From assembly GCA_036924085.1 (NCBI GenBank), contig JAVGWX010000011.1, forward strand, positions 23,304,239 through 23,368,238: a stretch of DNA of 64,000 nucleotides. The letters run 5' to 3'. A model generated the notes under the pieces. That model had not been told where the DNA came from. It searched no databases and saw only the letters and a list, made by a program, of their open reading frames with translations. The position numbers and the translations under genes are program-made. Positions 21,659-32,319 of the stretch are shown here, one piece after another. How positions within the stretch are numbered: position 1 is the first letter of the stretch; each line of letters begins with the position of its first letter. This stretch comes from Ariolimax columbianus (Eukaryota > Mollusca > Gastropoda > Stylommatophora > Arionidae).

Positions 21659-22398
21659 TCAGACCTGAGCCTCACACAGATTGATGTATAAATCGCTGTC
21701 ATAAGACACTGTGGCTGTTGATTCTTTCTCCTGGCTGGGTGGGTCGAACAGGTCAATCCTTACATCGCTCTTTTTACTTTTCTTGCTTTCAAGCTTCTCA
21801 TACCCTGTCCCCACTCCGCTGTCTTTGCAAGATTTCTCAGCGTGGTTAAAGAATGTACTGTCTGAGGGTCTTTCTGTCATTGGCACAGAATAATCATCTT
21901 TAGTGACACACAGCTCAACAGTCTGATTGGCTGTACTGCTGCTGGCTCCTCCTCTTTTAGAAAAGTCTCCAATGGAGCCATTGCTTCGAAGGCCGTCTTT
22001 TTCTTCAGCAATTTTGGTTAGAATAGCTTGTTTCGGCTTGTCTCGCTCCTTGTGCTGCACAAAGCACTGGAGTTGGACGCGGACACCGCCGTCCCCCTTG
22101 CCGTTTGAGCTACTACTGCTGCTATGCTTGCTGTTTTTCTGAGGTGTGTGCCCATTGTTGGCAAGCTGATGATTTTTTCCGCTGATGGCTCCTTCTGAGA
22201 AGTCTATATCAAGGAGAGCCACAGCTTCTGTCATGTTGGCATTGTATAAACAGCTGCTGTGTTTTTGAAGTATTTCATTATTGGACGGGTGTCGCTCAAA
22301 AATGGGCATGGCATAAAACAGAAGTCCTCCCAGGATCATGGCCACACCAGCAAAAATATATCCCGCCACATGAGATTCATAGGCAGAATTAAGATATG
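21659..22398 (-). CDS. SLC16-like transporter, last exon (TM12 and cytoplasmic tail)
   Basis: The exon begins after a polypyrimidine acceptor (ttttttctttttttcag) at 22399-22400 and continues the codon left open by the exon at 33295-33404. It encodes YLNSAYESHVAGYIFAGVAM and then ILGGLLFYAMP, a final membrane helix of the major facilitator fold. A polar, serine/lysine-rich tail of about 200 residues follows, ending LYINLCEAQV and TGA (21659-21661). Helix sequence and position fit the monocarboxylate transporter (SLC16) family. The substrate cannot be decided. The tail is long for the family and probably cytoplasmic. Confidence 0.85.
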
Positions 22399-22464
22399 CT
22401 GAAAAAAAGAAAAAATAGGTTAAAATGGAAAATAAAATCTAACAGTATTTAAATGAATCCACAA

Positions 22465-23145
22465 AAATATGTTACTGGCACAATATTAGAAAGATAGAAA
22501 AGAAAAGGAACCTAGGGATTATAATATATAATAGATCATACAGGTAAAGTGAGTGAGCAAGTCCAGGTAGCAGTAATAAAGGCAAATGCAATGTCAGGTA
22601 TGTCAGGTAAAAAGAAATATTAAACAAAGGAGCAAGAAAGTGATTATTGTCAAACTGTATAAAGCATTAGTAAGACCTAGATTGAAGTACTGTGTACAGG
22701 TGTGGAGTCGTTATTGTAGAGGAGATTTAAACATGCTGAACAGGATACAAAGAAGAGTGACAAAGCTGGTAGTGGGATTCCAGAATTACAGTTATGAGGA
22801 AAGACTCAGAAAAACTGGCCTACTGTGTCTAGAAAAGAGAAGAATTTGAGGTGACAATACAGGTTTATAAGATGATCAGAGGGAAGGATAAATTAGACTA
22901 TAACAAGTTTTTCAAAATAGACCACCCACAAGAACAAATTAATTAACGAAAGGTTCAGATTAGATATTAGAAAATATTTGTTTAGTCAGAGAATGCTGAA
23001 TGCTTGGAATGGAGGCAAAGTCAATTAATGCATTCAAGAATAGATTAGATATGCATAGTTTTTAGATTAAGGAAATTTAAAAGAAATGGGTTGTATACAG
23101 ACTACAGAGTTTTCTAAACCAGTATGAGGACATTAAGTTAAGTTA
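22465..23145 (+). mobile_element. CR1-like LINE 3' region
   Basis: Codes for the thumb/C-terminal part of the RT ('KLYKALVRPRLKYCVQVWS', 'RIQRRVTKLVVGFQNYSYEE'). It then has the non-coding 3' end with the TTAAGTTAAGTTAA tail at 23128-23143. Several stops. It lies in the 11 kb transporter intron, antisense to the gene. Confidence 0.85.
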
Positions 23146-24050
23146 ATACATCATGTAGCATGTCCTTTGAAGAACGTCGCTCCCATCGCAGGCTACCTGA
23201 AAAAAACTTGATCTCTTGCCATATGTCCAAACTGCTCTAGAGTTATGCCCAAGCATTCCTTGACATCTTGGTGCCATTGCCTTCTTGGTCTGCCTATGTC
23301 TCTCTTGCCTGACATCATACCTTCTAATACCGCTCTCTCAAGACCGTTGTGTCTTTTGATGTGGTCAAAGTATTAACATTTTCTGTTCGTGACGGAATTT
23401 ATGAACCAGTTCTCCTCTATGCCCAACTCTTGTCGAATGTCTGCATTCTTCATGAACCAGTTCTCCTCTATGCCCAACTCTTGTCGAATGTCTGCATTCT
23501 TCATTTCTTTGATCCATAGTATGTTTAGGACTTTTCAATAACATTTTGACTTGAAGGACTTAATTCTCTTCCATGATATGTGGGCAACTGTCCCTGTTTC
23601 TCAGCTGTATGCTGCCACGGGAAAAACATAGGTTCTTAAAATTGTGATTTTTGTTGGCTTGCTGCTATTCTGCATTAGTTTTCTTTCAGGTTGTGTAGCC
23701 TCTGCATTGCCATTTCCAATCTTCTTCTGATTTTCTTTGAGCAATAGCCATTGTTGTCAATTCAAGAGTCCAGATATTCGAAGTTTGTAACCTGTTCTAT
23801 TTCAATACCCCTGAATTTGAATTTATGTTGGCTTCTTGTTTTGTTAGTGGTCATTATGTTAGTTTTGTTTATGTGTCTACAAAGAGATTTTTATCTTTAC
23901 TGCATCTGCTGACGACTGCAATTAGTTGCTATAGCTCTCCTGCAGTATTTGATAGTATCACAGTATCATCTGTGTATCTTAGTTCTGGGATCTTGTATCC
24001 ACTGATTGGAAAGAAATTTGTATTAGTTGATAATACAGGGTAAGTAGGAC
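23145..24050 (-). pseudogene. LINE-H RT fragment with YTDD box
   Basis: On the minus strand, IPELRYTDDTVIL is the RT catalytic box (Y-x-D-D). Thumb-like remnants and a C-terminal stretch ending at the shared sequence 'catcatgtagcatgtcct' (plus strand) follow. The same family appears at 62.96-63.79 and 63.80-64.0 kb. A 51 bp segment is duplicated at 23403-23503. Many stops. Confidence 0.65.
23403..23503. repeat. 51 bp direct duplication in LINE-H
   Basis: The segment 'gaaccagttctcctctatgc' to gcattcttcat occurs twice back to back with no visible mismatches, so it is a recent duplication. Confidence 0.9.
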
Positions 24051-24099
24051 AAAAAAAAAGGAACTAATACAAATTCATCATTAAATGATTATTAATGGA

Positions 24100-24280
24100 C
24101 AAAATTTGGGCCAAAGATGCAGCAGTGAATGAGCTGACAGCAGCCAGTGACTCATAGCAGGTTGCTTGCATCAGGATCAGTGAACCGCAGCTGAGCAAGA
24201 CTCTATTCCATCTCCAAGTGGCAGCCCTGAAAACAGGCTGCACTAGTGTAGTCTGGTTAAGTGAATGGGGATTACAATCC
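24100..24280 (+). mobile_element. SINE-E head fragment
   Basis: Sense-strand 5' half: 'gcagcagtgaatgagctgac', 'agcagccagtgactcatagc', 'acaggctgcactagtgtagt'. It lacks the 3' half and tail. Confidence 0.65.
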
Positions 24281-24364
24281 ACAAATTTCACCTCAAATGT
24301 TGCAATACGAATTCCCTAGTTTGTTTCTGTTAATTCTCTCCTACAGATCCAACACTGCATTTAG

Positions 24365-25000
24365 TTCTTCTTCTTCTTCCTCATTGGTCTTCAGACCTCG
24401 ACTTCAATGACTAACGAAGGCAGCAGTCGACTCAAGGCTCCATGCACTTTCGTACAGTTTCTTGTGGAAGGACACTGGCTCTTGCCAAATGCTACTTCTT
24501 TTGTTGTTATACAGTGGGCAGGACTGAAAAATGTGTTCTACAGTCTTGGAGGCTGTGTCGTAGGCACAAAGGTCTATAGTACCAATCTTGAACTTACTGA
24601 ACAGATACCACATCAGGCTGTTGTGTCCTGTGAGTAGCCGGAGGATGATCAGCTGACCTTGCCTGGAGAGTTGGTGGGAGGCATTGTTTTCTATGTGGCC
24701 CGGGTGTTTTTTTTTTCCATTTTACACTGTATGTTGCCCTGATGACTTTTTTAGTCTCATTGTATGTGATTTCTGTATTACTCTGCTGCAACATTCCTCG
24801 CTCTCTGGCGAGTCTGTTTGTCTCTTCGTTGCCTGAAATATTGCAGTGGGCTGGTATCCCCTGGACTATGCCTTTTTTTGAAGCACTGAGACAAGCGCTC
24901 GAGCCAGTCAGCCAGAGCGCCGAGTTCAATTTTGCGCTGGATCTTGAGAGCCGTTAACACTGAGAGGGCGTCTGTGAGAATGAGCATTTGTTTTTCTGCC
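24365..25000 (-). pseudogene. LINE-A C-terminal fragment
   Basis: Minus strand encodes an RNase H piece (LTDALSVLTALK), 'GIPAHCNISGNEETNRLA' and the post-RNase H region, with the CxC..H..C motif partly decayed. It ends at a tract whose complement is (GAA)n near 24367. It is 5'-truncated and its left neighbour is the 3' end of LINE-B. Residues match the 61.9-62.7 kb copy. Confidence 0.75.
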
Positions 25001-25039
25001 TGTTCCTTGTGGTCTTCTTCTTCTTCTTTGCGTTCCGGA

Positions 25040-25600
25040 TCTTTTGGTCATGCTATATCTGCAGGCCAGTCTCCATGATGAAGTCTATAGTCTTCACCAG
25101 GTCGGAGCGGCTGTCCCACAGCTTTTGTCTCAGCTCCGCACCCCCTGGCCAGGTCTGGCATCTCATTTCCCTATAGATTGAGCATTCTTGTGGAATATTC
25201 TCAGGGTTCTGGCATCCTGTTCCACATGGGCACTCATCGGTGTGTGAGATCTTCAGTCGGTATAGATGTTCTAGTAGTCTGCAGTGTCCAGTTCTCAGGT
25301 GAAATAAGGTAGTTTGTTGATTGCTTTTGATATAGTGAATTGGGTCTGGTGTACTGCTTATGTTACTGTCTTCTCTCCATTTGTGTATATACTGATTTCT
25401 GATGATGTTCTTGATTTCTCTGTATGGTACTCGATGATTAAATTGTGCCTTTTTGCTGCCATCTTTTGCCTGAGGATCAGCTCTCTCGTTTCCCGTGATT
25501 CCGCAATGGGAGGGTAGCCACTGGAGCGCTATTGTTGAGGATCTCTGGAGTTTTCCAAGTTCTGATCTGATCTTCGATAACAGTGGTTCGTTGTTTGTTT
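25040..25600 (-). pseudogene. LINE-B: end of RNase H and C-terminal CCHC
   Basis: Minus-strand translation gives 'LQWLPSHCGITGNERAD' (last RNase H motif), then 'TLFHLRTGHCRLLEHLYRLK' and ISHTDECPCGTGCQNPEN. It corresponds closely to 14800-15425. The CPCGTG zinc ligands are intact, while the H position reads N (PENI instead of PEHI). Confidence 0.75.
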
Positions 25601-25601
25601 T

Positions 25602-25845
25602 TTATATTGTCTCTAATAGTTCTCTGCAGTCCGTGAATACAGATATTTTTGTTGGAGGTTGCTTTTCTGTTTGAAGTATTCTCAGTGCTCGCAGGAGGGC
25701 CATCGATTCTGCTCTAAGGTTTGTGGGCATCGTTCCTGTTGGGAGGGCCTCTTCTGTTATATTTCCTCTTTTATGTCTTATGAATATGCCTCCTCCCCCG
25801 TTTCGGCCTGCCCTCTGAACCATCTGTGTACACCTGTGTCCACAA
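25602..25845 (-). pseudogene. LINE-B: RNase H domain, joined to RT motif A
   Basis: Contains VYTDGS (first catalytic Asp), NLRAESMALLRAL (Glu) and ISVFTDCRELLETI (Asp): three of the four acidic RNase H positions. Its 5' edge is fused near 25838 to the RT motif A sequence LAVFVD, in a different frame. Confidence 0.8.
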
Positions 25846-26203
25846 AGACCGCAAGTACTTTTTCCTTACCTTGGAATGCATTTTCTATTTTTTGGGTTAG
25901 GTACACTAGTTGGTCTTCTGTGTTGCGGTTTTTCCTAAAGGCTGACTGTGAATTGAGTAGGAGATGGTTTTTTTCCAGATGTTTTATTAGTCTTGCGTTT
26001 ACCATTTTTTTCATGACTTTTCCAAGACAGCTGAGCATGCTTATTGGCCTATAACTTTCCTTCCTTGTCTTGTCCTTTTTGGGTTTTCTGATGGGGATAA
26101 TGATAGCCTCCTGCCACCTGTCTGGGATCTTACCCTTGCTCCATGATTGATTTAAGATTTTCATGAGTTTTCTTTTTGACCCTTGGTCTAGGTTTTTAAT
26201 CAT
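25838..26203 (-). pseudogene. LINE-B: N-terminal RT palm, truncated after motif A
   Basis: Encodes KLMKILNQSWSKGKIPDRW, 'YRPISMLSCLGKVMKKMV' (motif 1/2), SQSAFRKNRNTEDQL and LAVFVD, then stops resembling RT. Compared with the 60.3-62.3 kb copy, everything from motif A to the RNase H start is absent, including the FADD box and thumb: about 387 codons, or 1.1-1.2 kb. No RT activity is possible. Confidence 0.8.
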
Positions 26204-26574
26204 TTCATTTGTGATGCCATCTTTTCCTGGAGCTTTTTTGTTTTTCAGTTTCTGAATAGCAGTGTTAAACTATATCATTTTGAATGATGACTTCATGCAG
26301 GGATCCACATTCTGTGTCTTCAGGTGCTCTTTTATCTCTTTTTTGACTTCTAGTTTGCATTCTCGTGTCAATGTTGTGGTACTCTTGTCTCTGAAAAATT
26401 CAGCTAGGATGTTTGTTGCCATTTTCCCTGTATGATGTTTCTCATTTTCCTTAATGACCATCTTCCCATGGCTCCCTCTGGTTTCCTAATTTAAGACTCT
26501 TGTCAGGTTCCCTGTCCATGTTGTGGCTTTCAGTCTTTCATGCCAACTTCTTTGGATCTCCTCCGTCTTTTGCT

Positions 26575-27774
26575 CTATGAATGTGTTTTTAATTTTGCTG
26601 GTTTCCCTATGTTTTCTGGTGAATGATTTTTTTCCATGGTATCTCTTGCCTCACTTAGTTCCTTGTGCATTTTCCCTAGTTTATTGCTCCAATAGGGTTT
26701 ATAATTTTTCCGTTTTCCATGTGGAATTGATTTCTTTGCCTGGATGATAGCCTCTGTAATGATGGTAACATTTTTATTAAAATTTTGGGCATGGGATATA
26801 TCTTGACAGAGTTTATTTACATTTTCTCTAAATAGGGTCCAGTTAGCTCTTTTAAAATTCCAACTTGGGTGCATATCTGTTATCTCTGTTTGTCCCATGT
26901 TACATATTTCTAAAGTTATTGGGACATGGTTGCTCCCACCCAGTTGGCTGTTGACTATTCTTGCTAGTAGTCAGTGAAGGTCGTCCGTTGCCATCACAAG
27001 GTCTGGAGTACTCATTTTTTCCCATATTCTAGAGTAATATGTGTGCCTATCGTCTGGCCTATTTATTAGGATGAGTTTGTTTTCTATCACCCAATCTTCT
27101 ACCTCCTCGCCTCTCTGGTCCATTGTTTCGTAGCCCCAGCTTGGGGAGTGACTGTTAAAATCTCCCACTATGAGATGTCTCGATTCTTCTATTTTGACTT
27201 TGTGTATTGCCAGAGCTGTGGCTGGTGGACTATAGCAGTTTGTTATCATTGAGTCTCTGCTGAGTAGGATTATCTTTACCGTGATGTATTCTAATTCTTC
27301 TGGTCCAGATCTATTTGTTTCTACTGCTGGTATAGAATGTTTTACTAGTGTTATTATTCCTCCTTTGGATCTTTTTTCCCTATCTTGGCGGAAACATTCA
27401 TATCCTCTGATGGAAAATTTTTGAGTTTCTTTTAGAGGTGTTTCCTGAATACAAATGATGTCTATTTCGTTTTCCTTGAGAAATTCTTGCAGTTCGGGTT
27501 TCTTGTTTCTTACGCCCTCTGCATTCCATTGTATCACTTTTAGGTTCCTTGTTTGTTGATCAGTCGCACTACTCTGCCTCCCCCTGACAACCAGGTTAGC
27601 AGAGGCACCGGTTGCTTGGGTCAATCCCCTCGAGGATGGGGGCCCGGCACCGCTCCTCCCCGATTGTAACTTGTAGGAGCGACACCATGATGATAGGGTA
27701 GACTGTCGCATGACCATATCCTGTTGATGCGTGTGTGCCCTGATTTTTCCCGGTTCCTGCTCCGTAGCTGACAC
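26575..27774 (-). pseudogene. LINE-B: endonuclease domain with one premature stop
   Basis: After a serine/glycine-rich leader, residues from about 78 read LKVIQWNAEGVRNK, then IICIQET, LIVGDFNSHSPSWG and STPDLV. These are the Asn, Glu, Asp-x-Asn and Thr-Pro-Asp motifs of exonuclease/endonuclease/phosphatase-fold LINE nucleases. A TGA at 26968-26970 interrupts the frame just before GGSNHVPITL, where the catalytic His remains. The same frame then continues to 26575 through the linker before the RT. One stop therefore separates two otherwise continuous parts. Confidence 0.85.
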
Positions 27775-28088
27775 ACTCCGTCTTCAGCAGGTCGGGTTGA
27801 GTTTTCTGTTTTGGGTTGTCTCCCATAGTCTTTCCACCTCTTGACGGTACCTGCAAGGCAGTAGGTTGGTTTGTCTACCGTGGTTTCCTTCCAGTGGCTA
27901 GAGCATATAGCGGCTCTTACCCGCTTGGTGTACCCGTCATAGGACACATGGGGTATTTCAGTGGGGAAAGGTTGTCCCACCTCATCCTGCTGGAATACAC
28001 CGCTGGCTGGTCTACGACTGCTTATTCGTCCAGTTATTGTACCTGGCTTATATCGCAGCTGACGCTCCATACCTGGAGGTAATTCCAC
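27621..28088 (-). pseudogene. LINE-B 5' open frame (possible ORF1 start)
   Basis: Minus-strand open stretch of 155 codons, starting MELPPGMERQLRYKPGTI and including 'RVRAAICSSHWKETTVDKP' and 'LAGTVKRWKDYGRQ'. It overlaps the endonuclease leader in another frame. No zinc knuckle or RRM was seen. It may be a short ORF1 or the N-terminus of the polyprotein displaced by a frameshift. Its start lies right beside the 45 bp array. Confidence 0.4.
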
Positions 28089-30190
28089 TATCCGCCACCT
28101 GTGGACGTTCCATATCTGGAGGTCGTTCCACTATCCGCCACCTGTGGACGTGCCTGGTTGGGGTCGGTCGCCCCACTATCCGCCACCTGTGGACGTGCCT
28201 GGTTGGGGTCGGTCGCCCCACTATCCGCCACCTGTGGACGTGCCTGGTTGGGGTTGGTCGCCCCACTATCTGCCACCTGTGGACGTGCCTGGTTGGGGTC
28301 GGTCGCCCCACTATCCGCCACCTGTGGACGTGCCTGGTTGGGGTCGGTCGCCCCACTATCCGCCACCTGTGGACGTGCCTGGTTGGGGTCGGCCGCCCCA
28401 CTATCCGCCACCTGTGGACGTGCCTGGTTGGGGTCGGTCGCCCCACTATCCGCCACCTGTGGACGTGCCTGGTTGGGGTTGGCCGCCCCACTATCCGCCA
28501 GCTGTGGACGTGCCTGGTTGGGGTCGGCCGCCCCACTATCCGCCACCTGTGGACGTGCCTGGTTGGGGTCGGTCGCCCCACTATCCGCCACCTGTGGACA
28601 TGCCTGGTTGGGGTCGGCCGCCCCACTATCCGCCACCTGTGGACGTGCCTGGTTGGGGTCGGTTGCCCCACTATCCGCCACCTGTGGACGTGCCTGGTTG
28701 GGGTCGGCCGCCCCACTATCCGCCACCTGTGGACGTGCCTGGTTGGGGTTGGTCGCCCCACTATCTGCCACCTGTGGACGTGCCTGGTTGGGGTCGGTCG
28801 CCCCACTATCCGCCACCTGTGGACGTGCCTGGTTGCGGTCGGCCGCCCCACTATCCGCCACCTGAGGACGTGCCTGGTTGGGGTCGGCCGCCCCACTATC
28901 CGCCACCTGTGGACGTGCCTGGTTGGGGTCGGCCGCCCCACTATCCGCCACCTGTGGACGTGCCTGGTTGGGGTCGGCCGCCCCACTATCCACCACCTAT
29001 GGACGTGCCTGGTTCGGGTTGGTCACCCCACTATCTGCCACCTGTGGACGTGCCTGGTTGGGGTCGGTCGCCCCACTATCCGCCACCTGTGGACGTGCCT
29101 GGTTGGGGTCGGTCGCCCCACTATCCGCCACCTGTGGACGTGCCTGGTTGGGGTTGGTCGCCCCACTATCTGCCACCTGTGGACGTGCCTGGTTGGGGTC
29201 GGCCGCCCCACTATCCGCCAGCTGTGGACGTGCCTGGTTGGGGTCGGCCGCCCCACTATCCGCCACCTGTGGACGTGCCTGGTTGGGGTCGGTCGCCCCA
29301 CTATCCGCCACCTGTGGACGTGCCTGGTTGGGGTCGGCCGCCCCACTATCCGCCACCTGTGGACGTGCCTGGTTGGGGTCGGTTGCCCCACTATCCGCCA
29401 CCTGTGGACGTGCCTGGTTGGGGTCGGCCGCCCCACTATCCGCCACCTGTGGACGTGCCTGGTTGGGGTCGGTCGCCCCACTATCCGCCACCTGTGGACG
29501 TGCCTGGTTGGGGTCGGCCGCCCCACTATCCGCCAGCTGTGGACGTGCCTGGTTGGGGTCGGCCGCCCCACTATCCGCCACCTGTGGACGTGCCTGGTTG
29601 GGGTCGGTCGCCCCACTATCCGCCACCTGTGGACGTGCCTGGTTGGGGTCGGCCGCCCCACTATCCGCCACCTGTGGACGTGCCTGGTTGGGGTCGGTTG
29701 CCCCACTATCCGCCACCTGTGGACGTGCCTGGTTGGGGTCGGCCGCCCCACTATCCGCCAGCTGTGGACGTGCCTGGTTGGGGTCGGCCGCCCCACTATC
29801 CGCCACCTGTGGACGTGCCTGGTTGGGGTCGGTCGCCCCACTATCCGCCACCTGTGGACGTGCCTGGTTGGGGTCGGCCGCCCCACTATCCGCCACCTGT
29901 GGACGTGCCTGGTTGGGGTCGGTTGCCCCACTATCCGCCACCTGTGGACGTGCCTGGTTGGGGTCGGTTGCCCCACTATCCGCCATCTGTGGACGTGCCT
30001 GGTTGGGGTTGGTCGCCACCTGTGGACGTGCCTGGTTGGGGTTGGCCGCCCCACTATCCGCCACCTGTGGACGTGCCTGGTTGGGGTCGGTCGCCCCACT
30101 ATCCGCCACCTGTGGACGTGCCTGGTTGGGGTTGGTCGCCCCACTATCCGCCACCTGTGGACGTGCCTGGTTGGGGTTGGTCGCCCCTGT
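28070..30190. repeat. GC-rich 45 bp tandem array, about 46 units
   Basis: Units of exactly 45 bp (cctgtggacgtgcctggttg / gggtcggtcg / ccccactatccgcca) run from 28141 to about 30184, with one 33 bp short unit near 30004-30036. Two diverged units at 28070-28140 (tccatacctggagg type) form the edge next to LINE-B. Because 45 is divisible by 3 and the unit lacks stops, five or more frames stay open for hundreds of codons. These open frames have no signal of being real proteins. Variant units occur in repeating order (see findings). Confidence 0.95.
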
Positions 30191-30560
30191 TCTCCAGGCC
30201 TTGTGGTCTATAAGGGTTTCAGCTGCCTGTAACGGACCATTCTCGGTTTTACTGTGAGACAGTCACTTACCATCGAAAGGGGCAGACATTTTAAAGATGT
30301 GTCACTGACACACAAGTCCAACTGATCAGTATAAAGTTATGTGGCAGGATCAACTAGATAGCTGTTACCAATATGTAGCGGCTGGACTGAGCTGTCGATT
30401 GCCCGCTCACCTGGGGAGGGATAGCAGCACTGTGTGCAGAAGGAATCCCTTCAGCCTCGGTAACAACAACAGATGATTAGAGACATTAATTGTATGATGA
30501 CAAGACGTGTGCTGCACCGGGCAGGTTGGGCCTTCTGAGATGCTACAAAATTTTGATTTG
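30190..30560. other. Sequence beyond the array, possibly continuing LINE-B 5' UTR
   Basis: Moderately GC-rich unique sequence, different in composition from the surrounding AT-rich DNA. No coding or repeat match within the window. It could be the outermost 5' part of LINE-B or unrelated. 30575-30660 is a GA-rich simple repeat. Confidence 0.3.
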
Positions 30561-30702
30561 TCAGACACCAACTTGTTGAAAGAGAGAAAGAGAGAGGGAG
30601 AGAGAGAGGGAGCGAGAAAGAGAGAGAGATAGAGAGAGGGGGAGAGGGATAGAGAGAGTTAATGAACTCTTCTCTAATGCCTGCTGAGAACTGCTTGATA
30701 CT

Positions 30703-31065
30703 TCTTCTTCGTTCATTCTCAATCTCCCGCTACCAAGCCCTGAAAAGGACTTTGCAAGTAGCAGGATGTAGTTCGGAGAACGGAGTGCGTTGTATCACAT
30801 TTTACAGCTTGACTGCAATATGTGTACCTATCGGTCAGACACATCCAACTTCAGCAGGCATTTTTGAGTACCGGATTGTCTTCCCTCTTCGATCCCTCCT
30901 ACTTAGCCAGTCTGCTCTATTGCAGCCTGTTATCCAGATCACTGCACCGAGGCGTAGAAGGGTCTTGACAGCTCTGGTTCGGAGGCTCTGATGCTAGTAG
31001 TCAGCTATGAGTCACTAACCGCTGCAGCTCATGCGCTGCTCAGCGTCTTGGTCCCACTTGATCCC
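30703..31065 (-). mobile_element. SINE-E copy, near full length
   Basis: Plus strand 'cttcttcgttcattctcaat' to 'gcgctgctcagcgtcttggt'. Contains all recognisable blocks of the family. 31065-31590 after it has no feature recognised. Confidence 0.85.
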
Positions 31066-31589
31066 AAACACACACATATTGTCGTCCAAGACACAGAGCG
31101 CCTTCTCAAACAATGAGTGCAAGTAGGGTTGTATATAGGGCTGGCAGTCTCATCTAGACAAAAGCCACCATTTCAAAAGTGTATAAATAGACACAGGATT
31201 CATACAAGTAGATCAACTGTAGTGGTGGCTTTGTGGTCTTAGTGAATATAAAAAGGAAATGTACAAAAACTTAATTTTTTGGGAACAATCTTCTATTTAT
31301 ACAAAGACATGTTTTTATTGTACATGAGTGTAATTTTTTAATGTTTGGTGAATTGGTGTATTCACATTTTTATTTTGTTTATTTATTCGAGTTTTGGTAT
31401 TTTATTGAAAGTTTGATCCACACTGTTCACTACTTGATCAAGTACGAGGTGTGTTCAAATGAAACCGAACCAAACTGTACCAAATAAACATACGTATGAT
31501 CTGCGTGATGACGTCACTTCTGGTGTAATCAGCACATACCAATCGTCAAGTTTGCAAAATTTCATTATCCTCCGACTCATAGTTCCCGC

Positions 31590-31785
31590 AGCAGACCATT
31601 GAAAGCCCTGTATCCAAAAACGCCTGCTAAAGTCAGATATGTCAAACCGAAAGGTGCAAATATCAAAGTCAACCTGTAAACTATGACACAATGCATTCCG
31701 TTCTCTGAACAACATCCTGCTACTTGCAAAGCCCTCTTCAGGGCTTGGTATCAGGAGATTGAGAACAAACGAAGAGGAAATTCTA
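31590..31785 (+). mobile_element. SINE-E copy, 5'-truncated
   Basis: Sense copy: 'gtcagatatgtcaaaccgaa', 'gtcaacctgtaaactatgac', ending 'gagattgagaacaaacgaag'. 31785-32070 after it is unassigned. Confidence 0.8.
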
Positions 31786-32073
31786 AGATGATTTTGTTTG
31801 AAAAAGTGGCCAATGCTAACACTCAGTAACAGTCCAACTGAACCTGCTAAAAAAATTCTCTTGATTAGAATCATTGTCAGAATTATTAATTAAGTTGTGA
31901 CATTCTGACCAGTATGCTATAATAAATCAGATTTTGTCACCATCTTCGAGACCCTTCAAGATTAAATGGAACTGATTCAGATGTTTCAATGTTGTTGTCC
32001 GTGCTATAGTCTAATCAATACTGTCCGCTCCATTGTTTCAGAACATTCTATGTTCTCAGCATTCTTTGTCCAT

Positions 32074-32262
32074 GAATTTGAACAATCAATCAATGGTATT
32101 ATAACAATTTGAACAATCAATCAATGGTTTTATAACAATTTGAACAATCAATCAATGATATTATAACAATTTGAACAATCAATCAATGGTATTATAACAA
32201 TTTGAACAATCAATCAATGGTATTATAACAATTTGAACAATCAATCAATGGTATTATTACAA
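32074..32262. repeat. 31 bp x6 tandem repeat
   Basis: Six copies of caatttgaacaatcaatcaa plus tggtattataa, with single-base variants. Located just downstream of the truncated 3' end of the CR1-like copy that follows on the plus coordinate axis. Confidence 0.95.
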
Positions 32263-32319
32263 TTTTTCTTTCACAGTGCATGACTGATATTTGTTGTTTT
32301 TTTATATGCTACCTCGTAC

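Larger units (their letters stand above)
25014..28090 (-). mobile_element. LINE-B, I/Nimbus-like, 5' end at 45 bp array, internally deleted
   Basis: Minus-strand element in the order: 5' region with an open stretch (28088-27621), apurinic-type endonuclease (27774-26910), linker, partial RT, RNase H, CCHC, then a (GAA)n tail at 25013-25025. The RT palm after motif A is missing. At least one premature stop lies in the endonuclease. I/Nimbus-type LINEs carry RNase H and a C-terminal zinc motif, hence the placement. It lies in the last intron of the transporter gene, in the gene's sense orientation. Confidence 0.8.

Noticed and set aside
28037..30257. Very long open frames (up to about 730 codons) on both strands with 15-residue repeats
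   Set aside because: They follow from a stop-free 45 bp unit whose length is divisible by three. At least five frames are open at once, the periodic variants are the same in all, and no start context, splice signals or domain supports a protein.
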